NCBI RefSeq assembly: GCF_030815085.1
Contig: NZ_JAUSWG010000016.1
Direction: 5' to 3' (one strand)
DNA: 64,000 nucleotides
Source: Paraclostridium ghonii
GTDB taxonomy: Bacteria; Bacillota; Clostridia; Peptostreptococcales; Peptostreptococcaceae
Under the pieces are notes generated by a model. It did no database searches. It was not told where the DNA came from and was given only the letters and a program-made list of their open reading frames with translations. Shown piece by piece: positions 1 through 8,505 of this stretch. Every line of letters starts with the position of its first letter. The first letter of the stretch is position 1. The translations under genes and the position numbers were made by a program.

Positions 1-54
1 TGGAATTTAAACAAGATGACTCCTGTTCAATATAGAAATCATCTTGTTGCATAA
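1..54 (+). mobile_element. C-terminal end of an IS3-family transposase (partial)
   Basis: Frame 1 reads WNLNKMTPVQYRNHLVA and then a stop at 52-54. The M-[ST]-P-x-x-[YF]-R tail is typical of the end of IS3-family OrfB (DDE) transposases. The rest lies outside the window. The bases after the stop, around 75-105 (TTGTCCTTTACAAAGGGTAC), look like the right terminal inverted repeat of such an element, so the IS edge is probably near position 110. Confidence 0.6.
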
Positions 55-292
55 TAGTGTATTTTTTAATTGTCCTTTACAAAGGGTACATTTTATCCAA
101 ATAAATAGATTATAAGGGCATTTTTGCTACTAATTTAACTGTTCTATTTTACAAAATAACATGCAATTTAAAATGATTATTGTCATACTTAGTTAGAAAA
201 CTTCTTTAATTTATTGAATGTTGTCTTTCAATACTAATCAATTATTAAATTATATAATACAATTTCATTCAATCAACAAAATAACATTTACA

Positions 293-325
293 TTTATACA
301 TAAATCATTGCCATTTATGTATAAA
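293..325. repeat. 13-bp perfect inverted repeat
   Basis: TTTATACATAAAT at 293-305 and its reverse complement at 313-325 are separated by 7 bases. It lies in the promoter region of the secreted peptidase gene. It could be an operator or the terminator of something upstream; there is no T-run typical of a terminator on the + strand. Confidence 0.5.
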
Positions 326-340
326 ACTTATTTTTAAACT

Positions 341-408
341 CTATTTTGTTATAATTTAATCAATAATTACAATATATGGTAATTGATAATTAAATTATAA
401 CAAAATAG
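341..408. promoter_or_regulatory. Long inverted repeat in the 5' region of the peptidase gene
   Basis: The 20 bases at 341-360 (CTATTTTGTTATAATTTAAT) are perfectly complementary to 389-408, and the 28-base loop contains a second inverted pair (AATTAC/GTAATT). The right arm ends immediately before the GGGAGG ribosome binding site of the gene starting at 420. In RNA this would be one long AU hairpin against the RBS; in DNA it could be a dyad operator. The left arm also contains a TATAAT-like -10 sequence. Confidence 0.55.
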
Positions 409-419
409 GGAGGAATATT

Positions 420-1079
420 ATGAAAGTAAAAAAATATGCTTCGAGTATGTTAGTTTTAGGGTTATGTTTTGTTAGCTCAATGAATATATCATTTGCTAAT
501 GAAAACAAAAACATTGAACCTGATAACACAAAATCAATAATTGATCAACAAATATCTGCATTTAATGAAATTGATAAAAAAATTAGGGAAAATAGTTCTG
601 AAATAGGTCAGTCAGGTAAAAATCAATCTAGAAGCGCTAGATCTATAGAGGGACGTTATCCTACAGATCCAGGGGCTATTTTGGTAACTAGTGATGGTGT
701 AGTTGATAAGCTAATTGGGCATGCAGGTATAGTATATAATTCAACTACCACTGTTGAATCTAATACTGAGAAAGGAGTTGCTACTTATCCAAATACATGG
801 AATACTAGTCGTAAAAGTGTATATGGTTTATTAGTGAAAAACTCCTCACCACAGAAAGATCAAGATGCTGCAAATTATGCATACACACAAATAGGAAAGC
901 CTTACAACTGGAATTTTTTTAATACAGAAACTACTGATTCATTCTATTGTTCACAATTAGTGTATAGAGCCTATAAAGAGGTAACAGGTATAAACTTAAA
1001 TTATAATGGAGGAATGGTAACTCCTGCAGACTTAATTGATTCTCCTGAAACAAGTATGATATACAGTCAGCGACAATAA
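420..1079 (+). CDS. Secreted YiiX/YycO-like permuted papain-like cysteine peptidase or amidase
   Basis: The 219-residue protein has an N-terminal signal peptide (basic MKVKKYA, hydrophobic core, cut probably after SFA near residue 26). The mature part contains a GHAGIVY block and, about 100 residues later, FYCSQLVYRAY. Histidine before cysteine is the circularly permuted NlpC/P60 arrangement of the YiiX/YebB/YycO group; H in GHAG and C in YCSQ would be catalytic. Such enzymes act on peptidoglycan or other amide bonds outside the membrane; the substrate here is unknown. The start follows GGGAGG by 6 bases and a long hairpin lies just upstream. A hairpin at 1084-1122 separates it from the lipoprotein gene. 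Confidence 0.75.
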   Translation: MKVKKYASSMLVLGLCFVSSMNISFANENKNIEPDNTKSIIDQQISAFNEIDKKIRENSSEIGQSGKNQSRSARSIEGRYPTDPGAILVTSDGVVDKLIGHAGIVYNSTTTVESNTEKGVATYPNTWNTSRKSVYGLLVKNSSPQKDQDAANYAYTQIGKPYNWNFFNTETTDSFYCSQLVYRAYKEVTGINLNYNGGMVTPADLIDSPETSMIYSQRQ

Positions 1080-1083
1080 TAAT

Positions 1084-1122
1084 AAAAGCTATATATTGTT
1101 AATTTTACAATATATGGCTTTT
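1084..1122 (+). terminator. Hairpin between peptidase and lipoprotein genes
   Basis: AAAAGCTATATATTGT and ACAATATATGGCTTTT pair around a short AT loop. It ends the upstream gene; the following lipoprotein gene begins 16 bases later, so read-through into it is possible. Confidence 0.6.
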
Positions 1123-1137
1123 AAGAGGTGAAATTAA

Positions 1138-2184
1138 ATGAAAATATTTAAGATATTGTTGTTCTTATTCTCTATATTTAGTTTACTTATTTTTACAGGT
1201 TGTTCTGATTCTAAAGTTAGTAAATCTGAATATAAATACGGAGTAATATATAGTTCTATAGACAGTAATAAATCAAAACTATATACATATGATAATGATG
1301 GTAAATATGTATCTAATAAAGATATCGATGCTGGTGGAATTACATTATCAAGCTTTATGAAATTTGGTGTAAATGTTGGAGACTATATATATTATGGATG
1401 TCCTATATCTGAAAATAAGGGAAATAATTATATACTTCAATTAAATACTAATACTCTTGAAGATAAAAAAATTAAAAGTGATAAAATTACACCTACACAT
1501 TTTAGTGTAAACGATAAATATGCCTACTCTGGACTTTCTACTTTAACAACAACATATTTATCTAAAACTGATTTAAATAAAAATGAAGTTTTAAATTCTA
1601 CAGAAATCCAAGGTCAAGGTATATTTATGACTCAAGACGATAAAAATTTATATGCTATAACAATTATCCACGATTTAAATCCTCATGGAAAAGTATATAT
1701 TTTAGATAAAGATAATTTTAAAGTATCTAAAACCATTGATTTACCAGATTTGACCTTTATAATTGATGCTAAAATCATCGATAATAATATGTACATATTA
1801 CCAAATAGAGATGGTAAAGATAATTTATCCAATAAGTTAATAAAACTAAATCTAAATGATTTTTCTATCAATACAATAGATTTGCCTTTTGATAACTTAT
1901 TTAAACTACATTCTGATGATAATAATTTATATGTAGTAGAGGCAAGTTATAATGGTTATGAAACAAAAAATAGAATTGCAAAAATAAATTTACAAAATAT
2001 GAAAATAGATGTATTCAATAGCAAGAATAATAACCAAACAAGCTATATAGTTAAAGATGAATTTATATCTTCAGATGGTGAGAAAATATACATATATGAT
2101 ACTAAAAACTTTAAATTAATAAAAGAATTTAAATTAGATAAAGTTAAAGATCAAAAATTTGTATCATTTTATATAAATAATTAG
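1138..2184 (+). CDS. Lipoprotein of unknown function, possible beta-propeller
   Basis: 348 residues. The N-terminus (MKIFKILLFLFSIFSLLIFTGC) is a type II signal peptide with lipobox FTGC, so the mature protein should be lipid-anchored at Cys22 on the outer face of the membrane. The rest has recurring short strands with patterns such as YTYDNDGK, LYAITI, VYILDKDNF and IYIYDTKNFK, suggesting a WD40/YVTN-like propeller. I do not recognise a specific family. RBS AAGAGGTG lies 8 bases upstream. It follows the secreted peptidase gene and may be co-expressed with it. Confidence 0.7.
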   Translation: MKIFKILLFLFSIFSLLIFTGCSDSKVSKSEYKYGVIYSSIDSNKSKLYTYDNDGKYVSNKDIDAGGITLSSFMKFGVNVGDYIYYGCPISENKGNNYILQLNTNTLEDKKIKSDKITPTHFSVNDKYAYSGLSTLTTTYLSKTDLNKNEVLNSTEIQGQGIFMTQDDKNLYAITIIHDLNPHGKVYILDKDNFKVSKTIDLPDLTFIIDAKIIDNNMYILPNRDGKDNLSNKLIKLNLNDFSINTIDLPFDNLFKLHSDDNNLYVVEASYNGYETKNRIAKINLQNMKIDVFNSKNNNQTSYIVKDEFISSDGEKIYIYDTKNFKLIKEFKLDKVKDQKFVSFYINN

Positions 2185-2207
2185 ATATTTTAACCTAACA
2201 AGGCAAA

Positions 2208-2312
2208 ATCATACTTACTTAACAGTAAAAACTAAGTGGTTAGCTTTGTAATACTTAGTGTACTAGCCCCGTTGTCAAAGAAGCCACTACTTTAACTTAG
2301 CAAAAGATTAAT
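2208..2312. other. Structured intergenic segment, possible small RNA
   Basis: AACTAAGTGGTTAGCTTTG near 2230 can pair with CAAAGAAGCCAC...CTTAG near 2275-2300, giving a long imperfect stem with an internal loop. There is no ORF. It may be an RNA element or a decayed repeat; I do not recognise it. Confidence 0.3.
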
Positions 2313-2349
2313 TATAAGTAGTATAATATCGTAGTTTATATAAAACTAA

Positions 2350-2391
2350 TGTCCTTAAAGCCCACATAAATGGAATTTAAGGACATTTTTA
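2350..2391. terminator. Bidirectional terminator hairpin
   Basis: GTCCTTAAAG...TTTAAGGACATTTTTA. It would end the leftward YciI gene and any rightward transcript from the lipoprotein gene. Confidence 0.7.
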
Positions 2392-2393
2392 AT

Positions 2394-2687
2394 TTATAAA
2401 TTTTCTAATTTATTATTTATTAATTCATTATTAATCTTTGATGGTTCAAATTCAATAATTTCATAATTACCTAATTTATTAATATAAAATGGATCTTCTT
2501 TTATAATTTCAGCAACTTCTTCTTTATCAGCGTTACATAAAATTATGCCCCCTGTTCTAGGGTTCTTTCTTCCAGAACATATAAATTTATTATTATCATA
2601 ATATTTATTTAAAAACTCTATATGCTCATCTAGTTTTTGTTCAATTTCTTTTAATTCAACTATATACGTTATATTCACTATTACCAT
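2394..2687 (-). CDS. YciI-family protein
   Basis: 97 residues with the YCII-related (dimeric alpha/beta) fold signature: a first strand, the helix EQKLDEHIEFLNKYYDNNKF, then SGRKNPRTGGIILC and the terminal KEDPFYINKLGNYEIIEFEP. Members are small cytosolic proteins of mostly unknown or dehalogenase-like function. It lies downstream of and in the same direction as the HD protein gene (gap about 35 bases), so the two are probably one operon. The start has AGGGGATG-like RBS sequence. Confidence 0.75.
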   Translation of the reverse strand: MVIVNITYIVELKEIEQKLDEHIEFLNKYYDNNKFICSGRKNPRTGGIILCNADKEEVAEIIKEDPFYINKLGNYEIIEFEPSKINNELINNKLENL

Positions 2688-2722
2688 ATTTACATCCCCT
2701 TTAATGAAACATTTTTACTGTA

Positions 2723-3298
2723 TTAAAGCCCTAATTCTGTACTTATTTCCTGCATTGCTTCTAGGGCTAATGTTGCAAATTCAGAAAAAGGTATTCCTAA
2801 ATCCTCAATGCTTTTCATTGCTTCTCTGTTCGCTCCAGCTGCAAATCTTAACTCTTTCATTCTCTTAGTTATTGATTTAACCTTTACACTTGCTATTTTT
2901 TTATCAGGATAAACCAATGTTATTGCTGTTATAAATCCAGTTATTGGATCAGCCGCATAAATAGCTTTATCCATTAAAGATATTCTTTCTGTTCCATTTT
3001 CTTCACTATGTGCCATTATAGCATGATATATATTCTCATTTCCAAAGTTTTCTTTCTTTAAAATATCTACAGCAAGAATTCCATGTCTTTTAGAATCCTC
3101 TTCGTTGTTTTTATAATCTAGCAAATCTGAGTCAATATCATGTAATAACCCCGCTATTGCCCAATCTTCTTCATGCTCAGGATCTAATTTTTTAGCTAAT
3201 GCTCTCATAACTGCCTCTACTGCATAAGAATGTTTTATTAAGTGTTCCGTTTTTAAATGTTTTAATAGTATATCTAAAGCTGTATCTCTCATATTCAA
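2723..3298 (-). CDS. HD-domain phosphohydrolase (HDIG type)
   Basis: 191 residues. The metal ligands of the HD superfamily are visible in order: H in KHSYAVEAV, HD in AGLLHDIDSD, H in IMAHSEENG and D in YAADPITG. This is the pattern of small clostridial HDIG proteins, presumed to hydrolyse phosphate esters or nucleotides in the cytosol; the substrate is not predictable. RBS AGGAGA precedes the start. It is the first gene of the leftward pair with the YciI gene. Confidence 0.8.
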   Translation of the reverse strand: MNMRDTALDILLKHLKTEHLIKHSYAVEAVMRALAKKLDPEHEEDWAIAGLLHDIDSDLLDYKNNEEDSKRHGILAVDILKKENFGNENIYHAIMAHSEENGTERISLMDKAIYAADPITGFITAITLVYPDKKIASVKVKSITKRMKELRFAAGANREAMKSIEDLGIPFSEFATLALEAMQEISTELGL

Positions 3299-3357
3299 AT
3301 CTCCTTTGGTATTTTATTTTTTACTTGTTCTGTGAATTTAGATATCTTTAAATCAAT

Positions 3358-3473
3358 CTAGTTTTTACTTTTCTTAAGTTCATCTACTTCACTTTGTAAT
3401 TCCCTTATTTTAAAAATGCTATTGAGATTATTCCAAAGCTAGCTGCTATTAGGAAAAGTATAAATGTAGTCAT
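3358..3473 (-). pseudogene. Frameshifted small membrane peptide gene
   Basis: From ATG at 3473 leftward the reading is MTTFILFLIAASFGIISIAF, one transmembrane helix, stopping at LK. Moving to another frame at the run of T and A gives KIRELQSEVDELKKSKN and a stop at 3358-3360. Together this would be a typical 38-residue protein with one membrane helix and a coiled tail, as in DUF3789-like small proteins. A single base change in the homopolymer explains the break; sequencing error is possible. Confidence 0.4.
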
Positions 3474-3708
3474 AATTCATACCCTTTGCCTTCTTACTAT
3501 TATTTTCTTTATACAAAGATATCATAAATATCAATATTCTTCAAAGTTTTACTTTAAGAACTCGCTCAAGTTTATTTTCTCATATTGATAGAAAATACCA
3601 TACATGTGAATAGCCAGTAGTTATACTATAAAAATGCATATTTATACTATTATTTTTTAAGTGTGTTTGTAATTATAATGCTATAATATATTTTATGGAG
3701 GTGATAAA

Positions 3709-3798
3709 ATGAGTATCTCAAAATTAATTATATTTATTTTTTCTATTTTACTAGGTACTTATAATGTGTATTCCCTTTATAAAAATGAGAATAGATAA
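3709..3798 (+). CDS. Small hydrophobic peptide (29 aa)
   Basis: ATG at 3709 is preceded by GGAGGTGATAAA, a near-perfect RBS. The product starts MSISKLIIFIFSILLGTYN and ends with the charged tail YKNENR: one predicted membrane helix. No family is recognised. The RBS is the main support for translation. Confidence 0.45.
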   Translation: MSISKLIIFIFSILLGTYNVYSLYKNENR

Positions 3799-4041
3799 AA
3801 TATTATCTACTTAACTTATAAAACCAAAATAAACATAAAAAACATCTACATTTTAAATATAATAAATTATGATTTGACTTTTTATTAAGAACAGATTAAT
3901 AAGCTAAATAACAAGCAGGTTATAGAAAATCAATTGCTTTAATTTTAAACGTTATATCTTATTACTTTTTAGTTATATAGCTAATTAACGAATATATTTT
4001 ATTTAAAAAACGTACCTAAAAATAGTTAAATACATGGGGAG

Positions 4042-4110
4042 AAAAAACACGTGCAAATCTGGCCACTTAATTTTTAAAATATCGATATGGCTGGTTTTGC
4101 ACGTGTTTTT
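4042..4110. terminator. Long imperfect inverted repeat ending in a T-run
   Basis: AAAACACGTGCAAATCTGGCCA pairs with TGGCTGGTTTTGCACGTGTTTT around a 25-base AT loop. The T-run makes it a possible rightward terminator, but no gene directly upstream needs one, so a short transposon remnant or structured RNA is an alternative. Confidence 0.5.
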
Positions 4111-4215
4111 TATAATATCTAATATTACTATTTTTTCGTATAACTTTATCCATCTAAATAAATTTTAATGGTATTTTTACTATCTATCCTTAACCTATAT
4201 ATAAGTTCATTGTTA

Positions 4216-4716
4216 TTATTCGTTCTCTAATATTGACATTAATATTAATGATTCATAGTTTCCTTGATAATAAATACACTCTCTAAGAATTCCTTCTTCT
4301 TTAAATCCTTGAGATTTATAAACACTTTGAGCTCTTTTATTTTTATATCTAACATCTAACCATAATCGATGTGCATTTAATTCACTAAAACAATATTCTT
4401 TAATTAATTTTAGACTTTCTTTGCCAAAACCTTTCCCTTTATTGCAAATAACAAATCTTTTAAATTCAACATTGTGATTAGGATTATCTAAACCAGCCAT
4501 AATTATATAACCTATTGACTGATTTGTTTTACTATCCTCAATTATTAGGTGTAGTATATCTGAATTTGATAAAGACTCTAAATGTTTATCTTTAGACCAA
4601 TTACCTATATACTTAGCATTTTCAGATTCATTTTCAGATTCAATTACAAAATCTAAATCTCTATATTCTGTTAACCTTAACGTAACTAAGTCAGATTTTT
4701 TGATAATCTTTTTCAT
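4216..4716 (-). CDS. GNAT acetyltransferase, RimJ/RimL-like
   Basis: 166 residues. N-terminal strand VTLRLTEYRDLDFV, the acetyl-CoA binding segment around KRFVICNKGKGFGKESLKLI (R/Q-x-x-G-x-G/A equivalent is NKGKGFGKE) and the C-terminal HRLWLDVRYKNKRAQSVYKSQGF followed by EGILRE are typical of the RimJ/RimL/SpeG group. It would transfer an acetyl group to an amine of a protein or small molecule; substrate unknown. RBS GGGAGG is 8 bases upstream. It stands alone. Confidence 0.85.
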   Translation of the reverse strand: MKKIIKKSDLVTLRLTEYRDLDFVIESENESENAKYIGNWSKDKHLESLSNSDILHLIIEDSKTNQSIGYIIMAGLDNPNHNVEFKRFVICNKGKGFGKESLKLIKEYCFSELNAHRLWLDVRYKNKRAQSVYKSQGFKEEGILRECIYYQGNYESLILMSILENE

Positions 4717-5080
4717 ACATTACCTCCCTTAAATCCTATTTAATATGTATAAAGTCACTATAGCTATACTTTTAAAAATTTATATAAATAATTATTTATT
4801 AGATAATAAGACAATTTAGATGATATATGAGAATTCGACTTGAATGAAGTTAAACTTGAAATAGATGTAAAATTATAAACTATGCAAATTACTATATTTA
4901 CTGTTTCTCAAAGTAATTATAGATATGTAATATTGTACCATAATCAAAAATGGAGACTTTTTAGATAGTCATCCACAATTTTTCAATCACATTGAAAGAA
5001 TTTACCAAACTTTAGTATGTTATGAATTTCAAAAATTAAGTTTAAAACAAGATAAATTGTGATATAATATAAATATAAAA

Positions 5081-5350
5081 AGGAATTGAAATCTATTCGC
5101 AGTAGAGTGATATTCCAAATTAATTTATTTGAAATGTTTGAACTTGATTTTAATGTCAAGTTCTATACCACTCTTAGTTGGGCGACTAGAGTGGTTTTTT
5201 AATTTGTCATATATGTAATTAGTCATAAGACCAAGACATATAGTGCTTAAAGCACCAACAATTATCTTTAGTTCCATACTTCTCACCTCCTTCCATTACG
5301 AAGTAGGCTAGAAGTTTTAATGGAACACCACTCTATAAATTTCAATTCCT
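5081..5350. repeat. 12-bp inverted repeat flanking a small peptide gene
   Basis: AGGAATTGAAAT at 5081-5092 and its exact reverse complement at 5339-5350 bracket the small hydrophobic peptide gene. Further matches (TAGAGTG-CACTCTA) lie just inside both arms. The arrangement suggests overlapping transcripts or a compact mobile unit. Confidence 0.5.
5125..5277 (-). CDS. Small hydrophobic peptide, candidate type I toxin (50 aa)
   Basis: ATG at 5277 follows GGAGGTGAGAAGT. The product begins MELKIIVGALSTICLGLMTN, one membrane helix, followed by YIYDKLKNHSS and a basic aromatic tail ending KFKHFK. Size, hydrophobic N-terminus and lysine-rich C-terminus match small membrane-active toxins of type I toxin-antitoxin pairs in clostridia. 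The region GTCGCCCAACTAAGAGTGG... within the gene forms a hairpin, and the flanking inverted repeat may set convergent promoters for an antisense RNA. No antitoxin RNA is demonstrated. Confidence 0.45.
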   Translation of the reverse strand: MELKIIVGALSTICLGLMTNYIYDKLKNHSSRPTKSGIELDIKIKFKHFK

Positions 5351-5506
5351 GTTATTTATTATAACACAAAACATTCGGTTGTTTAAATTTTTAAATCCTT
5401 ATATTTATTAAGATAAATTTAATATAATAATTTAAATAAAAAAGAATTAAATTATTATACATAGAAAAACTTTTAATTTAATATCCGAGGCTTTTTTGGT
5501 AAAATT

Positions 5507-5548
5507 ATAGCCCTTAGATTCCAAATAAATGGATTCTAAGGGATTTTT
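5507..5548 (+). terminator. Terminator hairpin
   Basis: CCCTTAGATTCCA...TGGATTCTAAGGGATTTTTTT, with a strong stem and T-run; it shares its loop style (AAATAAATGGA) with the hairpins near 2370 and 7290. Confidence 0.7.
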
Positions 5549-5684
5549 TTCTAGTTATATTTAAATATGCTTTTTTAAGTAGTCAAATTTTTTATAAAAC
5601 TGCAAGATTTTTATAATTTAAATTGTATATAAGAGATGTAAAAGCTTTTATGATCTATCTGAAGTATGAAAGGGAGGAAGTAAC

Positions 5685-6206
5685 TTGCAAGATGAATTGA
5701 TTATTAAATATATAAAAAAGAAAAAACAGAAGGGAATAGAAATGCTAATAGACAAATACAGTGGTCTTGTTGCATCTGTTGTTAGAAGTAACTTAGGTAA
5801 ATTAACAAACTATGAAGAAGAATGTATAAGCGACGCCTTTCTAGCCATTTGGGATAACATAGATAGTTTTGATACAAATAAAAATTCATTTAAGAACTGG
5901 ATTTGTGTAATAGCAAAATATAAAGCAATTAACTACAAGAAAAAATATCTATCTAAGTATGAAACATCTGAAATCAATGAGGATATTTATTACATAGACA
6001 AAAACTTACTTAGCCTTGAAATTAAAGAAGGTATAGAAGATATTTTTAAGCACTTAGACTCTAAGGATAAAGATATTTTTATAAAGTATTATTTAGAAGG
6101 CGTGGATGCTCCAGCAATAGCCAAGGAAAATAATTTAAGTGTATCTAGTTTTTATAGTCGATTATCTAGAGGTAGAAAAAAGATTAGAGAAGAAATCCGT
6201 AAATAA
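5685..6206 (+). CDS. ECF-like sigma-70 family factor
   Basis: 173 residues, beginning at TTG (5685) after GGGAGGAAG; no ATG lies near the RBS. Region 2 is seen in YEEECISDAFLAIWDNIDSF and FKNWICVIAKYKAINYKKK, and region 4 in LDSKDKDIFIKYYLEGVDAPAIAKENNLSVSSFYSRLSRGRKKI, a helix-turn-helix. This is the layout of ECF sigma factors that are paired with DUF4179 membrane anti-sigma proteins. The gene is followed after 14 bases by exactly such a gene, so the two form a signalling pair. Targets unknown, probably cell-envelope stress. Confidence 0.85.
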   Translation: MQDELIIKYIKKKKQKGIEMLIDKYSGLVASVVRSNLGKLTNYEEECISDAFLAIWDNIDSFDTNKNSFKNWICVIAKYKAINYKKKYLSKYETSEINEDIYYIDKNLLSLEIKEGIEDIFKHLDSKDKDIFIKYYLEGVDAPAIAKENNLSVSSFYSRLSRGRKKIREEIRK

Positions 6207-6220
6207 GGAGGTTAGTAGTT

Positions 6221-7249
6221 ATGAATGAATATAAAGCTTTTAATGATGTAGAATTTGATATAGATAACTATGAAGAGATTAATGTAAATAAAGAATTGAT
6301 AAAATCTAAAGTAAAGTCTAAATTAAACAAAAGAAAAAACAAATCTAAGAAAATATTAGCCGCTGGTATATCTGGTATAATTATAATTGGTGGATTATTT
6401 GTATTTCGCCAACCTGTTTATGCAAATATGTATAAAGTAATATACGATATAAAAAATGCTTTAGGATTAGAGTCAAACTTAGATGACTATAAAACAGTAG
6501 TTGGAAAATCCATAACAGAAAATGGACTTACAATAACCCTAAATGAAGTTGTACTAGATAAAGATACTCTAATTGTATCTACAACGTATAACTATGAAAA
6601 AGAACTTGAAAATGGAAATATAATGGGTTGTGCAAGTATTTATGTAAACGGAAAACTTATGGGCTTAGGTGGAAGTGGCAGTGGTACTGCAATTGATAAA
6701 AATACAGTTGAAGAAGTACTTAGATATGACTTAGGTGAAGAGGTAAAAGGTGACTTAGATGTTAAGATAGTTTATTCTAATCCATTTTACTCTGAAAATA
6801 ATATAGAAAAAACTATTAATGGAACATGGGTATTTGAGTTTAAAACAAATGGAGATGAACTTGCTCTTGATACAAAAACTATAAATTTAAATCAATCTTT
6901 TGATTTAAGTAAAGATGACACAATAACACTAAAAGAATATAGAACTAATGCTTTAGCATCTAATATACTCTATCATAGAAAAATCCATAATAAAGAATTA
7001 GTTTACTATGATGTGAAGTTAGTAGGAAAGGATGATTTAGGTAATAATGTTGAGTTTTATTTAGTAAGTACTAATGAAAATAAAGGCAAACTAAAATTAG
7101 CTAATTTAGATAAAAAACTAGATAAAAATGTAACAAAATTAAAGCTTGTACCTTATGCTGCGAAGCAACCGAATACAAGTGGTAAAATGAATGATGATTT
7201 CAAAAAAATTGGTGATGAATTTACAATAGATTTAAGTGAGTTAAAATAA
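6221..7249 (+). CDS. DUF4179 membrane-anchored anti-sigma-like protein
   Basis: 342 residues: a cytosolic N-terminus of about 45 residues that would bind the sigma factor, one membrane helix (KKILAAGISGIIIIGGLFVF, about residues 44-63), then the extracytoplasmic DUF4179 domain beginning QPVYANMYKVIYDIKNALG and GKSITENGLTITLNEVVLDKD. It follows the sigma gene by 14 bases with RBS AAGGAGG, so translation is probably coupled. Family knowledge: such pairs respond to envelope damage. No catalytic residues are expected. Confidence 0.8.
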   Translation: MNEYKAFNDVEFDIDNYEEINVNKELIKSKVKSKLNKRKNKSKKILAAGISGIIIIGGLFVFRQPVYANMYKVIYDIKNALGLESNLDDYKTVVGKSITENGLTITLNEVVLDKDTLIVSTTYNYEKELENGNIMGCASIYVNGKLMGLGGSGSGTAIDKNTVEEVLRYDLGEEVKGDLDVKIVYSNPFYSENNIEKTINGTWVFEFKTNGDELALDTKTINLNQSFDLSKDDTITLKEYRTNALASNILYHRKIHNKELVYYDVKLVGKDDLGNNVEFYLVSTNENKGKLKLANLDKKLDKNVTKLKLVPYAAKQPNTSGKMNDDFKKIGDEFTIDLSELK

Positions 7250-7261
7250 AGTTTTCCTTTA

Positions 7262-7307
7262 CAATCTAAAGTCATTGTAGTCTAAATAAATGGATTACGA
7301 TGGCTTT
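7262..7307 (+). terminator. Terminator after the sigma/anti-sigma operon
   Basis: Stem AGTCATTGTAGTC...GATTACGATGGCTTTTTT (imperfect), followed by TTTTTT. Confidence 0.6.
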
Positions 7308-7382
7308 TTTACTAGTTATCTCTAAATATATTTTAGAGAATAATTGAATATGCTATGATAAGTATTAAGGGGGAGGTTTTTT

Positions 7383-7712
7383 ATGTTTTTTAGTTGTTTA
7401 ATTATGTCATTAATTTTTTTTATTGTAGCTTTCATATTTTTTATATTTAAAAATAAAGCATGTATTTTAATAAGCGGATATAACTTCATCCCCAAAGATC
7501 AAAGAAAAAATTATGATGAAACAAAGCTTAGTAAAGATTTTGGGACTACTTTTTTTAAATATGGTTTAATATTTTTCTTAGGTGGAATTGGTTGTATACT
7601 GATTTCTAGTTGGTGTTTTTGGATATCCTTTGCAATTTGGTTAATATATCTTTTAAGAAATACTAGCTTTAGCAATAAAATATTTGATAAGTATAAAATT
7701 AACCAATCTTAA
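7383..7712 (+). CDS. DUF3784 small membrane protein
   Basis: 109 residues with an N-terminal membrane helix, then the characteristic ISGYNFIPKDQRKNYDETKLSKDFG segment (ISGYN, K-x-x-YD-x-x-K) and two further membrane helices. This is the DUF3784 signature; function unknown. RBS GGGGGAGG is 8 bases upstream. It stands alone between the sigma operon and the first replication origin. Confidence 0.75.
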   Translation: MFFSCLIMSLIFFIVAFIFFIFKNKACILISGYNFIPKDQRKNYDETKLSKDFGTTFFKYGLIFFLGGIGCILISSWCFWISFAIWLIYLLRNTSFSNKIFDKYKINQS

Positions 7713-8130
7713 AATTTAAGTTTAGAGAATAGTTTATAATATGAAAGAATGTATATATTAAAAGTTCTGTATTTGAATATATACATTCTTTTATATTTTT
7801 TATGATTTTATTTTTTTAGTTTATTAAATAAGCAAATTTTAGCATTTAAATAAATTAATCACAAAGAAACTAATATATTAACCTCTAAATTTAGATTTAA
7901 AACTATTAAAATATATCTAAATGGCCTATCACCCGAAAAAACATTTAAACCTTCTTAAAATGCTTCTCATTAGCTTATATGGGCATGATTTCTATTCAAT
8001 TGCAGTCACTAAATTACATTTTTTTCACTTTTAGTTAATTTTAACTACATATACCTTTCTCATAATCCACAAAAACTTATATTATTTCAATATTGTTAAT
8101 CCTTTAATATAATTTGTTTTTTAAAATAGA
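7713..8130. other. AT-rich intergenic stretch before the first origin
   Basis: No ORF with an RBS was found. A weak hairpin around 7740-7795 (GAATGTATATA...TATATACATTC followed by TTTTATATTTTTT) probably terminates the DUF3784 transcript. The remainder may be the AT-rich unwinding part of the origin. Confidence 0.4.
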
Positions 8131-8451
8131 TTAGTTCAGGTTAGAAAAAATAACCTTTACTAGTCTTTACTTAGTATTTAAGAAAGTATTTAAAGTATTT
8201 AATAGTATTTAGGCACGCTTATAACTATTAGAATTACTAATATAGAGCATTTTTAATATGACAAATGGGAAGTAAACTATGACATTTAGGAAGTAAACTA
8301 TGACATTTAGGAAGTCTAACCATGACAAATAGGAAGTGAACTATGACATTTAGGAAGTAAACTATGACACTTAGGAAGTTTAACCATGACAAATGGGAAG
8401 TAACTATGACATTTAGGAAGTGAACTATGACAAATAAAATTTAGTTGTCAT
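8131..8451. other. Replication origin 1: conserved AT block plus about 8 iterons
   Basis: A block at 8131-8243 (TTTACTAGTCTTTACTTAGTATTTAAG and repeated AGTATTTA) recurs almost unchanged at 9761-9873. It is followed from 8256 by about eight direct repeats of 20-22 bp with core ATGACANNTRGGAAGT (for example ATGACATTTAGGAAGTAAAC). A ninth half-copy at about 8427 and an inverted half-copy TTGTCAT at 8445-8451 lie just before the rep start. Direct iterons are Rep monomer sites; the inverted halves are the usual Rep-dimer operator for autoregulation. Confidence 0.85.
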
Positions 8452-8505
8452 ATTGCATGGATTATATTACCATTTAGTATATAGACAAAATATTAGAGGT
8501 GGGAA

